DNA of 64,000 nucleotides, from positions 28,682,330 through 28,746,329 of the forward strand of contig NC_088302.1 in assembly GCF_032854445.1 (NCBI RefSeq), given 5' to 3'. Position 1 is the first letter of the stretch; every line of letters begins with the position of its first letter. The translations under genes and the position numbers were made by a program. Below, in pieces: positions 36,101-43,532 of the stretch. Below the pieces are notes generated by a model. The model was given only the letters and a program-made list of their open reading frames with translations. It was not told the origin of the DNA and ran no database searches. Origin of the DNA: Liolophura sinensis. Taxonomy: Eukaryota > Mollusca > Polyplacophora > Chitonida > Chitonidae.

Positions 36101-38511
36101 GACCGGCTGCGAGGGAGTCTGAGACAAACAGTGTAATAGACAGGTTACGAGGGACTTCCAGACAAACAGTGTGATAAGAGACCTGCTAGGAGAGACTGCT
36201 AGACAAGCAGTGTAATAGACAGGTTATGAGAGACTGCTAGACAAACAGTGTGATAGAGACCTGTTAGACAAACAGTGTAATAGACAGTTTATGAGAGACT
36301 GCTAGACAAACAGTGTCATAGAGACCAGCTACGAGGGACTTCTAGACAAGCTGTGTCATAAAGATGAGCTACGAAGGAATGTTTCACAAACAGTGTAATA
36401 GACAGGCTATGAGTGACTGCTAAACAAGCATTATGATTGAGACTGGCAACAAGGGGACTGCTAGACAAGCAGTGTAATAGAGACAGGCTAAGAGGGACAG
36501 CTTGACAAGCAGTGTAATAGAGTTGGGCATAGAGTTGCTTGGTGGGTACCATTTGTATACCTCTCTTGCGGATCCAATGAAGACATTTTGATTTCAACCT
36601 TTCCATTCATGGGTGGGCAAGTGTGTGTAGAAAAAAAGTATGTGCTTTTTCTGTTCTTTCTTTTGTGGATGTTAACATTAAAATAAGGACCTGAAAACAC
36701 GGTTGGTGATAGTTATTTGGCTTAACATCATTCTTTCTTTTGGTAATAAATACAGGGGACTGCTGATCTGGAGTCCAGAGGTGGTGTGAAAGTAGAAAGC
36801 TCTTACATGTGGGGCATGGATTACACTTTTTTATGCACTTTGTACAAATTTCAAATCTTTACTCATGAATCTTCAATGATTGGGTATGAATTGGTGCCCA
36901 ACTTCAAACCAGTTAATCTGCGACTTTGATGTATACTGTTTTCTATGTTTTAATTGCATTTTGCGAGTGGCCGAGTGATTAGTGTAACACAACAGAACAG
37001 TACAGTGACACAGGAGCCTTTGTCGTATGTGCGAAGGTCTACCAGCGACTGGCAGATGGTCAAGTCTTCCCCATGTTCTTCCTCCAACAATAAGAGTGTC
37101 TGCCGTCATATATGTGAAATACTATTGAGTACGGGGTAAAATATCAGTCAAATAGATACATAAATAAATAAAATGATTGTTTGCTAGAACATACTCGTGT
37201 TGTGCAATCTAACTCACTGGTTTTGGCTGTGTGTTGTAGGTATGGCCTGGAGTGTCTGTTTAGGTTTTACAGCTATGGCCTGGAGCAGAGGTTCAGGAAG
37301 GAGCTGTTCCTGGACTTCCAGACGGAGACGATAAGAGACTATGGTCACGGTGAGTTCAGAAGCCTGGGTACAGCAATAGTGGAGATCAGTTTAGCGTTTT
37401 CAGTTGTACTAGTTGGGCAAAGCAATTACCTTCTAAATTCTGAAAGTGCCTTATTAATACCATACTGAAGGTATACTATATGTAGTTGCTCTATGTAGGA
37501 ATTACTGTTTGTTCTGCTTTGAAAGTATCAGGAATTCCTACTTAGAAATAAAGTAGTTTTCTGCCATTATCATGGAGCCCTACAGGTGTTGGCACTATTT
37601 GGATTCTCGCACTGCTAGCACTAGAGCTGTGGTCTGGGTGGGGTGGAAGCAGGGGGATGGGAATGGCTTCCAGTTTGATAAACCCATCTGGTGTTCGCTG
37701 CAGGTCAGCTTTATGGACTGGAGAAATTCTGGGCATTTTTGAAGTACTCACGCAGGGACACCGACATTGACCCCAAACTGAAGGGCTGGCTCTCCAGATT
37801 CAAGAGATAGAAGACTTCAGACTGGAGGTTAGTACCACATTACTTACTATAGACCCAATACAGATTTTCATATCTACAGAAATTTTGAGTTTACATTTAG
37901 CAAACTGTCTACTTGAGATTGACTCCTTCATTTGACATCTTTTATTTATTATTTATGCAGCAAAATGTCTAATAGGATAAAATGCAAAATGTTTTAAACA
38001 TGTCACTTGCTGTGGAAAAACATTCTAGAAGTGTAAAAGCTGGCCAGGTCAAGAGCAGTGCATACTGCAGTATGTTTGCATGGTTGGTATTCTTACACAG
38101 CACAATGACTGAGGAGCCTCTAACCATTATGTTTGCTGTGAGTTCAGGTCAAGGTAATGCAGGTTTCCTTGCTGGTTGTATGTGAAAATGTGGTAGCATC
38201 CTGTTAATGGTGGTTGGTTTCCCTGTTGTGTTTCCAGCCACCACAATGATTGCCATAAGCAAGTTGTATAAGTGAAATATTCCTACGTACTGCCTAAATC
38301 ACGAAGCAGACAAATAAATAGATATTACAATATGATATGTGAATCCATGTTTCAGCCAAGTGATGAAGTCAGCCCTGACCAGACCAGGGTGGTCAGAACA
38401 GGAGCTGAGGGAGGAGCTAAAGCCAAGTCTAGCCAATCACATCAAAGCTCTGGTGACCAGTCACAAACATCTAAACACAAAGATTTCAAGCAAGTGAAGA
38501 GCACTCATTAG
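11751..38511 (+). CDS. LARP1: La-related protein 1 (LARP1), 20 coding exons
   Basis: LARP1 is a cytoplasmic RNA-binding protein that in animals binds 5'TOP mRNAs, recognises the cap through its DM15 region, and controls translation and mRNA stability downstream of mTORC1. Twenty exons with consensus GT-AG introns join in phase. Order in the protein: a '[15 protein letters not shown]' segment (about 90-105); 'NWPALGEL' (exon 3); an RG-rich stretch (about 340-363); the La motif starting '[10 protein letters not shown]' (about 400-470); a PAM2-like motif '[12 protein letters not shown]' (494-505); '[12 protein letters not shown]'; '[12 protein letters not shown]'; then the DM15 repeats (about 863-996). 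The start at 11751 is the first in-frame ATG; an in-frame TAG lies at 11670. A TAG at 37808 would end the protein at 1009 residues, but the shifted frame continues in phase into exon 20. With that base restored the protein would be about 1067 residues, close to vertebrate LARP1. SINEs, MITEs and minisatellites fill the introns. Confidence 0.93.
12849..13076. mobile_element. diverged MITE copy (TACCCTA family)
   Basis: Aligns along its length with the better-kept element at 15573-15802: same start 'ccctattt.ttctaattttt', then 'gcaggaata.t', then 'catatggtta'-like and 'aaaagccagg'-like segments. The right terminal repeat is eroded ('cagaaatagaagac'). Confidence 0.6.
14884..15018 (-). mobile_element. 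SINE (family 1) fragment
   Basis: The stretch is the 3' half of the SINE in reverse orientation: 'tttatttattagattggtg', then 'gacgacagcggcgagtatta', then 'ccatccgcaggatgctgata'. The tRNA-like head is absent, as expected for a 5'-truncated insertion. Confidence 0.8.
15573..15802. mobile_element. MITE with about 25-bp terminal inverted repeats and TA target duplication
   Basis: The left end 'CCCTATTTGTTCTAATTTTT' and the right end 'AAAAATTAGAAGAATTAGGG' are inverted repeats, flanked by TA at 15571-15572 and 15803-15804. The 230-bp element has no coding capacity. TA duplication suggests a Tc1/mariner-type parent transposase, but that is inference. Confidence 0.75.
16640..16825 (+). mobile_element. 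degenerate SINE relative
   Basis: A tRNA B-box-like 'gattcaatcctgg' is followed by 'ccctccagttataaaactga', 'taagtgaaacattcttgac' and the tail 'ttaaacaccaatgaaataaa'. It matches the SINE plan but is strongly diverged. Confidence 0.5.
21933..22202 (+). mobile_element. full-length SINE (family 1) with 13-bp target-site duplication
   Basis: The best copy in the window. The direct repeat ACCAAGGGGTATT flanks it at 21920-21932 and 22203-22215. The head is tRNA-like, with an A box TGGCTCAGTTGG at 21943-21954 and a B box GAGTTCAAGTCC at 22011-22022, both pol III internal promoter elements. The body runs through 'cctgcggatggtcgtggg' and 'cgtataggtgaaatattc' and ends in (AAAT)n. It needs a LINE partner for movement; which one is not evident here. 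The perfect duplication implies a fairly recent insertion into LARP1 intron 1. Confidence 0.93.
23790..23985 (+). mobile_element. degenerate SINE relative
   Basis: 'gttcaaatccagctctcgc' resembles the SINE B box region; 'ttctccatccaacactgaca' and 'attcttgagaacagcatcaa' resemble its 3' half. The copy is old and its limits are uncertain. Confidence 0.35.
24183..24333 (+). repeat. 52-bp tandem repeat, about 3 units
   Basis: Units start at 24183, 24235 and 24287 with 'ttcaggcaagctgttt' and contain 'tatcctttctgccatgcctg'. The array ends about 30 bp before the exon 2 acceptor. Confidence 0.9.
24365..24516 (+). CDS. LARP1: LARP1 coding exon 2
   Basis: Acceptor 'gttttattag|agagg', donor 'cagcag|gtgagg'. 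Residues 121-171, low complexity, with a duplicated 'QQTRPPA' motif. It joins exon 1 in phase 1 (the split codon makes Glu) and ends in phase 0. Confidence 0.85.
24800..24895 (+). mobile_element. degenerate SINE tail
   Basis: 'ttctccacccatgaaactta' and 'ggcattaaacaaataaatca' correspond to the 3' end of the SINE relatives in this window; the 5' part is missing. It lies in intron 2. Confidence 0.4.
25289..25342 (+). CDS. LARP1: LARP1 coding exon 3
   Basis: A 54-nt micro-exon (18 codons, phase 0 to 0) encoding '[11 protein letters not shown]', which matches the conserved N-W-P-x-L-G motif of LARP1. Acceptor 'tttcacag|acc', donor 'cagag|gtaaaa'. Because its length is a multiple of three it could be skipped without a frameshift. 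Confidence 0.9.
25689..25899 (+). CDS. LARP1: LARP1 coding exon 4
   Basis: Acceptor 'tgtttctag|cccc', donor 'aaaaaag|gtgaat'. Residues 190-259, rich in Pro, Ser, Thr, Gln and then Lys; probably disordered. Starts in phase 0 and ends in phase 1. Confidence 0.87.
26257..26439 (+). CDS. LARP1: LARP1 coding exon 5
   Basis: Encodes '[11 protein letters not shown]', a conserved LARP1 segment, followed by an Arg/Ser-rich stretch. Acceptor 'cctctcaag|gc', donor 'ctaagg|gtaatg'. Phase 1 to 1. Confidence 0.9.
26810..26938 (+). CDS. LARP1: LARP1 coding exon 6 (RG-rich)
   Basis: Encodes '[11 protein letters not shown]' and then about 23 residues that are nearly all Arg and Gly (RG/RGG repeats). Such repeats commonly bind RNA and are methylated on Arg. 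Acceptor 'ttctcccag|g', donor 'gaggag|gtcagt'. Phase 1 to 1. Confidence 0.9.
27080..27218 (+). CDS. LARP1: LARP1 coding exon 7 (start of La motif)
   Basis: Ends with 'LQDFVRKQV', the first helix of the La motif. Upstream it encodes an acidic/aromatic linker ('[13 protein letters not shown]'). Acceptor 'tgtttcag|ga', donor 'caagt|gtaagt'. Phase 1 to 2. Confidence 0.92.
27634..27778 (+). CDS. LARP1: LARP1 coding exon 8 (La motif core)
   Basis: Encodes '[19 protein letters not shown]', '[18 protein letters not shown]' and 'DVSAIVE', the diagnostic La motif of the LARP1 branch. It retains the aromatic residues that in La proteins contact RNA 3' ends. Acceptor 'aattccag|gg', donor 'gtggag|gtaaac'. 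Phase 2 to 0. Confidence 0.96.
27799..28070. mobile_element. MITE-like inverted-repeat element in intron 8
   Basis: Positions 27799-27835 and 28034-28070 are inverted copies (31 of 37 positions match by eye), for example 'acatgcaaatta' and 'tacctatctga' in both arms. The 198-bp interior is non-coding. No clear target duplication was found. Confidence 0.6.
28197..28536 (+). mobile_element. second tRNA-derived SINE family, intron 8
   Basis: The head has an A-box-like TGACTCAGTTGG and a B-box-like GGATCAATCC. The body differs from family 1 ('gactggttgacccggctcag', 'gagcaccactggataaaaga') and the 3' end reads 'cgtcgtcatatgatggcgaa', 'gacgttaagccctaagcac' and then a short CA run. It is a distinct SINE family and appears only once in the window. 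Confidence 0.75.
29174..29381 (+). CDS. LARP1: LARP1 coding exon 9 (end of La module, PAM2-like motif)
   Basis: Encodes '[10 protein letters not shown]', '[11 protein letters not shown]' and '[16 protein letters not shown]'. The last fits the PAM2 pattern that binds the MLLE domain of poly(A)-binding protein (residues 494-505). Acceptor 'tttatttcag|gc', donor 'gataaca|gtaaga'. Phase 0 to 1. Confidence 0.93.
29880..29925. repeat. ATT/ATA microsatellite in intron 9
   Basis: Repeats of 'attattata' over about 45 bp. No other function is apparent. Confidence 0.85.
30199..30389 (+). CDS. LARP1: LARP1 coding exon 10
   Basis: Acidic then basic: '[15 protein letters not shown]', '[14 protein letters not shown]', '[13 protein letters not shown]'. 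Residues 528-591. Acceptor 'gtttccag|gt', donor 'actagtcag|gtgaga'. Phase 1 to 0. Confidence 0.88.
30473..30763 (+). repeat. 73-bp tandem duplication including the exon 11 acceptor
   Basis: Four units start at about 30473, 30546, 30619 and 30691. Each holds 'cactgtt.aacatgtttca', an AG acceptor and the beginning of exon 11 ('catagag....gagctgga'). Units 3 and 4 are exactly 72 nt apart at the splice site, so a upstream acceptor would keep the frame. Confidence 0.88.
30714..30808 (+). CDS. LARP1: LARP1 coding exon 11
   Basis: Encodes '[19 protein letters not shown]', the conserved acidic LARP1 segment, and 'NFTDW'. Acceptor 'catgtttcag|act', donor 'gattg|gtgagt'. Phase 0 to 2. An alternative start at 30642, from the tandem duplication, would add 24 codons in frame. 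Confidence 0.92.
31359..31569 (+). CDS. LARP1: LARP1 coding exon 12
   Basis: Encodes '[18 protein letters not shown]', '[14 protein letters not shown]' and '[17 protein letters not shown]', one of the most conserved stretches between LARP1 proteins. Acceptor 'cttcttacag|gt', donor 'gctgat|gtgagt'. Phase 2 to 0. Confidence 0.95.
32099..32213 (+). CDS. LARP1: LARP1 coding exon 13
   Basis: Encodes '[17 protein letters not shown]' and ends in a run of seven Pro ('[11 protein letters not shown]'). The Arg-Glu-x-Phe motif matches vertebrate LARP1. Acceptor 'ctgtttacag|ga', donor 'tcctcag|gtaaac'. Phase 0 to 1. Confidence 0.92.
32420..33232 (+). mobile_element. SINE relative with internal minisatellite expansion, intron 13
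   Basis: 32430-32480 resembles the SINE head ('tgtttgaatccagctcttgc'). 33150-33232 resembles its 3' end ('tttcctccacccataaacat', 'actgaaacattcttcagcac', 'gcattaaacaacaattgc'). Between them lies the 51-bp array, in the position where SINE copies have 'gtcaggaggtt...gatggtgg'-like sequence. Confidence 0.55.
32491..33153 (+). repeat. 51-bp minisatellite, 13 units
   Basis: Each unit reads 'agtcaggag.tttgtcag', 'cccctgatggtggtgta', 'ttctggaacctt'. Because 51 is a multiple of three and the unit lacks stops in several frames, long open frames appear on both strands. Variant units (with 'aaatcatgagg') recur every fifth unit, so a 255-bp block seems to have been duplicated. It lies wholly within intron 13. 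Confidence 0.95.
33529..33734 (+). CDS. LARP1: LARP1 coding exon 14
   Basis: Encodes '[18 protein letters not shown]', '[10 protein letters not shown]' and '[10 protein letters not shown]', matching vertebrate LARP1. The TP-repeats resemble the phosphorylated linker before DM15. Acceptor 'catctcgcag|aa', donor 'cctcag|gtagtg'. Phase 1 to 0. Confidence 0.94.
34127..34245 (+). CDS. LARP1: LARP1 coding exon 15
   Basis: Encodes '[20 protein letters not shown]' followed by '[16 protein letters not shown]', the strongly conserved segment before DM15. Acceptor 'gatttcag|ac', donor 'tcacacag|gtgagg'. Phase 0 to 2. Confidence 0.94.
35084..35232 (+). CDS. LARP1: LARP1 coding exon 16 (first DM15 repeat)
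   Basis: Encodes '[20 protein letters not shown]' and '[20 protein letters not shown]', the start of the DM15 region that in LARP1 binds the m7G cap and adjacent TOP nucleotides. Acceptor 'tgggtgtag|tc', donor 'ctcaaag|gtgggt'. Phase 2 to 1. Confidence 0.95.
35918..36062 (+). CDS. LARP1: LARP1 coding exon 17 (DM15)
   Basis: Encodes '[20 protein letters not shown]' and '[20 protein letters not shown]', near-identical to the vertebrate DM15 core. Acceptor 'tttgttcag|ag', donor 'ctacag|gtaatg'. Phase 1 to 2. Confidence 0.97.
36073..36525 (+). repeat. imperfect tandem repeat, about 38-bp unit, intron 17
   Basis: About eleven degenerate units of 'gactgctagacaaacagtgt' followed by 'aatagacaggttatgaga'. 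The array starts about 10 bp after the exon 17 donor. Confidence 0.85.
36962..37172 (+). mobile_element. SINE (family 1), diverged, intron 17
   Basis: Head 'gagtggccgagtgattagtg', body 'gaaggtctaccagcgactgg', '3' part 'gccgtcatatatgtgaaata' and 'gagtacggggtaaaat', then an AAATAAATAAA tail. It ends about 70 bp before exon 18. Confidence 0.8.
37240..37349 (+). CDS. LARP1: LARP1 coding exon 18 (DM15)
   Basis: Encodes '[19 protein letters not shown]' and '[13 protein letters not shown]', the second to third DM15 repeats. Acceptor 'gtgttgtag|g', donor 'gtcacg|gtgagt'. Phase 2 to 1. Confidence 0.96.
37704..37827 (+). CDS. LARP1: LARP1 coding exon 19, with apparent one-base deletion
   Basis: Encodes '[16 protein letters not shown]' and '[15 protein letters not shown]', the end of DM15, then TAG at 37808-37810. 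If one base were present after 37807 the frame would read Leu and then 'EDFRLE', matching vertebrate LARP1, and would reach the donor 'ctggag|gttagt' in phase 0. As given, the protein stops here at about 1009 residues. Confidence 0.9.
38095..38325 (+). mobile_element. SINE (family 1), diverged, intron 19
   Basis: 'ctgaggagcctctaaccat', 'ctgtgagttcaggtcaagg', 'ataagtgaaatattcctacg' and the tail 'gacaaataaatagat' follow the SINE plan. It ends about 30 bp before the exon 20 acceptor. Confidence 0.7.
38356..38511 (+). CDS. LARP1: LARP1 coding exon 20 (C-terminal tail)
   Basis: Acceptor 'ccatgtttcag|cca'. Starts in phase 0 and encodes 51 residues of Ser/Gln/Lys-rich tail, then TAG at 38509-38511. 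It fits only the shifted frame of exon 19. The tail is not conserved in detail, so support comes from splice phase, composition and the family's length. Confidence 0.7.
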   Translation, partial: PSDEVSPDQTRVVRTGAEGGAKAKSSQSHQSSGDQSQTSKHKDFKQVKSTH

Positions 38512-39384
38512 ATGATGAAGACTTGACAGGAACAGTGTTTGGAAGCCAACTGATGCAGGTTTCATCAGTGCCAAGGATGCTGATTTTACAAAACTTAAAT
38601 AATGACAATATGAAAAAAAAAATGGTTTGATCAATTGATTTCTTATCCTGTTGGCAGAATCGTGATGATCACTGGAGGCTTGAATTCCAGCCTGAGGCTG
38701 TGTTGAAGGTTGTTATTTTACTCGATCAGAACTGTTGAAGATTTGAACAGAATGAAGAGATACCTGATGACACCGACAAAACTGTCAGATGATTACAAGT
38801 GAATATCTGAAGGAAATCCCTCATTGATCAGCAGATATACTGAAACTTTATGAAGATTTCAGAACATTTTAAAGGTTGATTTCAGTAATGGTCAGAAGAT
38901 TTTACAAACAATGATCAAACAATGTATTACCTTGTAACCATGGGTTTGTGAGCAGTGCATATTCTAGTTGTGATCAGAATTCTTTGGACTGGATTTACTC
39001 ATTATTTCAGGGGACATTTAGAGACTCGGCCTACTATATGTATGCTTAGTATTGTCAGTTACCAATATCTCCTCCTTTTAGCTACGTTTCATTTTATTTT
39101 CAAAATTTTACATACAGTGTATGGTTACCATCTGTGAAAAGTTTTAGTAGAATGTTAGGTTACCAAATTTTACCAATTTAGCTTGAATTCTTAGTCATTT
39201 TTGATTGGAGACTTTTTATTAGGACAGTGTTTCGACTTTTACAGCATGTTGTGTTATATTATCGAATAATCTCTGATCATGCAACAGTTGATATCTGTCA
39301 CATGTGGTGGGTGTCACAAAATATTTCAACTTGAATTGATCAGATTTTAACAAACACATGTACCAAGGGATTCAGGCCAGTCTC

Positions 39385-39447
39385 CAGTCTACTAGGGTTT
39401 AAGGTCAGTCTACTAGGGTTCAAGGTCATTCTACTAGTGTTCAAGGT
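39385..39447 (+). repeat. 21-bp tandem repeat, 3 units
   Basis: Three units of 'cagtctactagggttcaaggt' type with small differences, within the probable 3' UTR. Confidence 0.85.
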
Positions 39448-42046
39448 CAATTTTTGTACCCTTGGGCTAAAACCTCTTCCTGTACCCAAAAGTCATCATG
39501 CCCTGGTGATTGAGGCCAAGTTAATACTCTCGATCCGAAATCAACTCTGTGTAGTTAGAAGACTTACAAGAGCATAAAAATCAACAATATGCATTTGAGA
39601 TCTTAAGAATTTATCTGGTCAGAGATCATTGTTTTTTTTTTGCTGAGGCAGAATATCAGCATGTATTCGTGTGGGTGATATATACATAGTTAAGGTGAAA
39701 TTGTGCTATACCCTGGCCAGGACTCTGAGTGTCAACATTGCTTTACCTGTACATTTATTTGGGTGATGGGGATAATACAAAACTTATATTACTATGTGAA
39801 CATCAGGATATATTGTGTATGCCAGTGTTATTCTGAATCATACTACTTGTTGCATTGCACATTTCATTTGAATATCACAGAATTTGGTTATTTAATTTAT
39901 AGTAAAGAGCAGGCTTTTGTTTATATATCACTTCAAGTGAGCTTAATAATCGCGGTATATACCCTGGACTATAGAAATATATCAGTATGTATTGTTAAAC
40001 CATACTATTGTATCAATGCCATATGCAAAATACTGTATATTGTGAGTTACAACATGTGTATTGTTAAACCTGTGCAGTTTATCTGCTTCCTTTGATGGTC
40101 TCGCTGTGTACAAGTAAATGTGTAGATGACGAGTGTGTATGTCCCTAACACCAGTAGATATGTCTCCTTTTATACCCAATCAACCAAGTTCGATACCGGT
40201 TCTAAGGTATTGTTTTGTGTGGAGTTGGCCACATTTTGTCAGCGTGTGCATTGATATGAACAGATTTCAGTTGTCTCTCTAAGTTGGTGCTCTATGAGGA
40301 ATTGGTTATATCATTCCTCTCTTATACTGCGACATTGTCCTTAAGCGTTGGGTCACCATTGAGTGAATGTAATTTGACATCTACAAGTACTTAAGTTTCT
40401 CACCAACCATGCTACACAACAAACATCCAAGAAAGTAAATTTCTTTCGAGCTATAGGAATGGTGTCCATTTGAACAGGGACCAGGAGGAAAACTAAGGTA
40501 TCTGGGTCAAGATTGGTCTTGTGCTTGATGCTAAGCTGTTTAAAGTATTGGTAAGATCAAGTTTACACAGTCTGTTTGATACCATTGATGAACTTCCTGA
40601 TGTGATCAGAAAGAAACAACCATTTTCAGATATTTTCTTTGAACATTAGGACTTATTTTATGTTTTTCTTGGTTTTTTTGGGTCAGTTTCAATGATCATG
40701 CGATTCTATCTGGTAGGTTGGTCAAGATATTTTGGTCAGCAGTGTGATTTAAGGTTTCTAGCTGCCATGATTGCCTATTCCTGATGGAGCTGGCAGAATA
40801 GGAAGTGCTCCTGGTTGGCAGGATAGTTGAGTGTTCTCCAGATGTAAGGAATGTGCTTTCCTAATGAAACTGGCAGGATAGGAAGTCTTGGTTTTGATGA
40901 ATTGTCATTGTTCCAAAATGCCCAAGATGTCCTTTCATCTTGAATTTATCTTTGGAAGTGCTCGTAGTTTGCAGTGTTAACTGCCATTATGGGCCGGTTG
41001 TAGGGGCAGAATGGGGCTTACAAGTTAGCTGTATCCTGCAAATATAGCAGGATGCCCAGTGATGCCGTAATGTTTGGATGCTCATGTTGTCATAGCACAG
41101 CAGTTTGCCTCTGAAACGTCTCTGAGATAGTTGACTGGTTGGTCATATCTTGTTGAATGATAAACAAGGCTTGGGTGATTTGCGGGACACTGCGGGGATG
41201 TTTGGATGGAATGATCACCAAGACTTTGTAGTAGACAGATTTTTTGGCAGGTGATCCAAACTTGGTCCTTGACAGATAGCATACCGATATGCCAACATTT
41301 TGGGGAATAGTCCAATCTGGTATCCCTATTTCAGTACATGGCCTGGTAACTTCATTATAACAAAAGGAACAGACAGCCGTCCACACTCAGATAACTGTAC
41401 ATGTACATGTATGTGTGTTTAACAGAGATATTCACAAGTGTGTTTTACCTAGAAGACCTACTCTATGTACGTGTTGATGTTCATGCATCTGGTTGGTACT
41501 TGGGAGTGAATAGGTTGTAGGTCATCTGTAGCAAGAAGATTGGAACAGTCATCTCACTCATGCTTCAGACAAAGAAACACTGATTTGATCTACAGAGGAA
41601 GTAGTAGTGCTGATCTTGCAGATTAAACGTTTATCTATGCTTGTATATAGCCACTTAGTACTATTGGCTCATTCTGTTTTCATAACGTTCATATCTTACC
41701 CAGTATACCTGTAGCTTTACTTTAGTGTGTTTATTGTTTACTTGATTTTCCCCAATATCACAGCATTACCATAATAAGGAGCACTGCTGGGATTGGTGGA
41801 TCTATTACTTGTATATTATGCTTTGCCATTTTATTACGAGGTCTCAAAAGAAGAAAAAATCAATCAACGAACTGGTGAAGGTTTTTGTAACACACTTAAT
41901 GATTGTGCCATTCCGAAGTTGTGCAAAACCAGGTTTGATTCTATTTTGTTATTGATTCATTTTTAATGTGAATGACTTAACTAAGTCACTGTCGTAAACC
42001 AGTTGTTTCCGGTTAGACCAGCTGCTGGGCAATCATCACTGTAAAC

Positions 42047-42095
42047 CTTTTTTTTTCTTTCTTTCTTTCTTTCTGCTTTTTTTTTTTTTTTTTTT
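42047..42095. repeat. CTTT / poly-T tract
   Basis: T run, then several CTTT units, then a longer T run. The Lys/Glu-rich minus-strand frame across it is an artefact. Confidence 0.9.
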
Positions 42096-42713
42096 GACTT
42101 TTTCTTTGCAAGACATTTTACCTTTACGGACTGATGGAGGAATCTTGTCTGGCACCGTCTCGCCTTATTTGTTCCCCCAGACACATTGCTGGATGTGTAA
42201 AAGAGATGCTTGGCATTAATTTTAAGTTTAACCTGCTGAAAAAGTGGTTTTTCTTGTTTATTTTATGTCCTATTTTTGTCTGTACATAGAGATAATATAC
42301 ATGTAAGATTGTGATTGCACATTATATGACATTTAACAAAACCTGCTCAGGTCTAATTTACAGATTGTTGGCAATTTAGGTTCAGGTGGTTCTTTAGTTT
42401 TAATCAGCTTCATTGATTTAGGTGTCTTATTGAGCAGATATCATTATTCAAACTCTTAATTTTGTCTCAAACCTCGTAATGTACATCTTTTTTTATTAGT
42501 CTGTTTTGTTGGCATACACGCTGAAAAATACCTGGTTGTGAGAAAATGACATTTAAAAAAAAAATTGTTCTATTGATTAGGTCTTAAATTGTTGAGGAAA
42601 CATTTTTTAAAGTTAGACTTTCTATTTCTAAAACTCGCTTATACGAAATTACGGGCTGATCTTTACTTCACCATGCAAATTCTCTATCTATTAATTGTAA
42701 ATCAGCTATTGTA

Positions 42714-42760
42714 AATAAACTTCTTGTTTGTTAAATATTGTCATTGTGTGTGTTTGATGA
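42714..42760 (+). terminator. LARP1: candidate LARP1 polyadenylation site
   Basis: AATAAA at 42714-42719, followed about 25 bp later by a GT-rich stretch ('attgtgtgtgtttgatg'). It overlaps a TGTAAATA Pumilio-type motif at 42710-42717. It is the first canonical signal I noticed after the stop codon. Confidence 0.5.
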
Positions 42761-43354
42761 TTGGATATCATGGCTGTAAAGATTCTTATCATTTGACGAG
42801 TTTGAAAAGAGCCTATCTCTCCATACCAAATTAGCTTTGTTAGTGGTTTAGACGAGCTTCTTGTTGAAGTTTGGACGCGTCTGATTTGCAGTTGGCCGTG
42901 GGCGGTACTGTAGGATACTATAGATGCACTGTCGTGAGGCCAAGGATACATGAAACGCTTGGGTTCTTTTCTTAATAGGGAGCATGCAGTCTGGCCTAAC
43001 ATGTGAATATACAGATAAGCTTCTCAGCTTTATACTTGGTACGTGAAAAATGGCTTTAAACATTACCAGCTGTTGTAACGATAACTGTGGTCGATGTGAA
43101 AAGAACTTCGTTGGGACACCAGGCTGGTCCCTAGGTTCCTAGTATGTTCATCGATGACATCATTTTCGAATATTTTCGACCACTGTCGGAAAATATGCAT
43201 AAAATACTGGGGTTAAGAAATATAAAATGTATATCTAAAATGATTTTTTATTTTACATGTTTTTCTTTATTTTCCTTAAAACCAACTCACTACACACTGG
43301 TGTTAGTTTAGTTTTAACGCTGGATACGGAATCCGCAGGAGTAATCTATTTCTT
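42760..43354. other. intergenic, no feature seen
   Basis: Unique-looking AT-rich sequence with no convincing reading frame or named repeat. Confidence 0.4.
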
Positions 43355-43488
43355 AACATGCAGAGGACTGCTGGATTTCCTGGGGCCCTGCCTGGTTTCC
43401 TCCCACCATAATGTTGGCTACCGTGGTAAAAGTGAATTCTTGAGTACGGTGTAAAACAGTAATCAAATAAATAAATCAGGGTTGAACA
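43355..43488 (+). mobile_element. SINE (family 1), 5'-truncated
   Basis: 'ggactgctggatttcctggg', 'ctcccaccataatgttggct', 'gaattcttgagtacggtgta' and the tail 'aatcaaataaataaat' match the SINE 3' half. Confidence 0.8.
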
Positions 43489-43532
43489 GATAAATTTGGG
43501 ATGTATATATCTGGGAAGGATCCCATTACATC

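Larger units (their letters stand above)
38512..42740 (+). other. LARP1 3' UTR (probable)
   Basis: About 4.2 kb without a credible coding frame between the last exon and a polyadenylation signal. It contains a 21-bp triple repeat (39385-39447) and a CT-rich tract (42047-42095). The 130-codon open frame at 39703 has no recognisable domain or supporting context. Confidence 0.55.

Noticed and set aside
39703-40095. 130-codon open frame after LARP1
   Set aside because: No domain, low-complexity Tyr/Ile/Cys-rich composition, no splice or start context; it lies in the probable 3' UTR.
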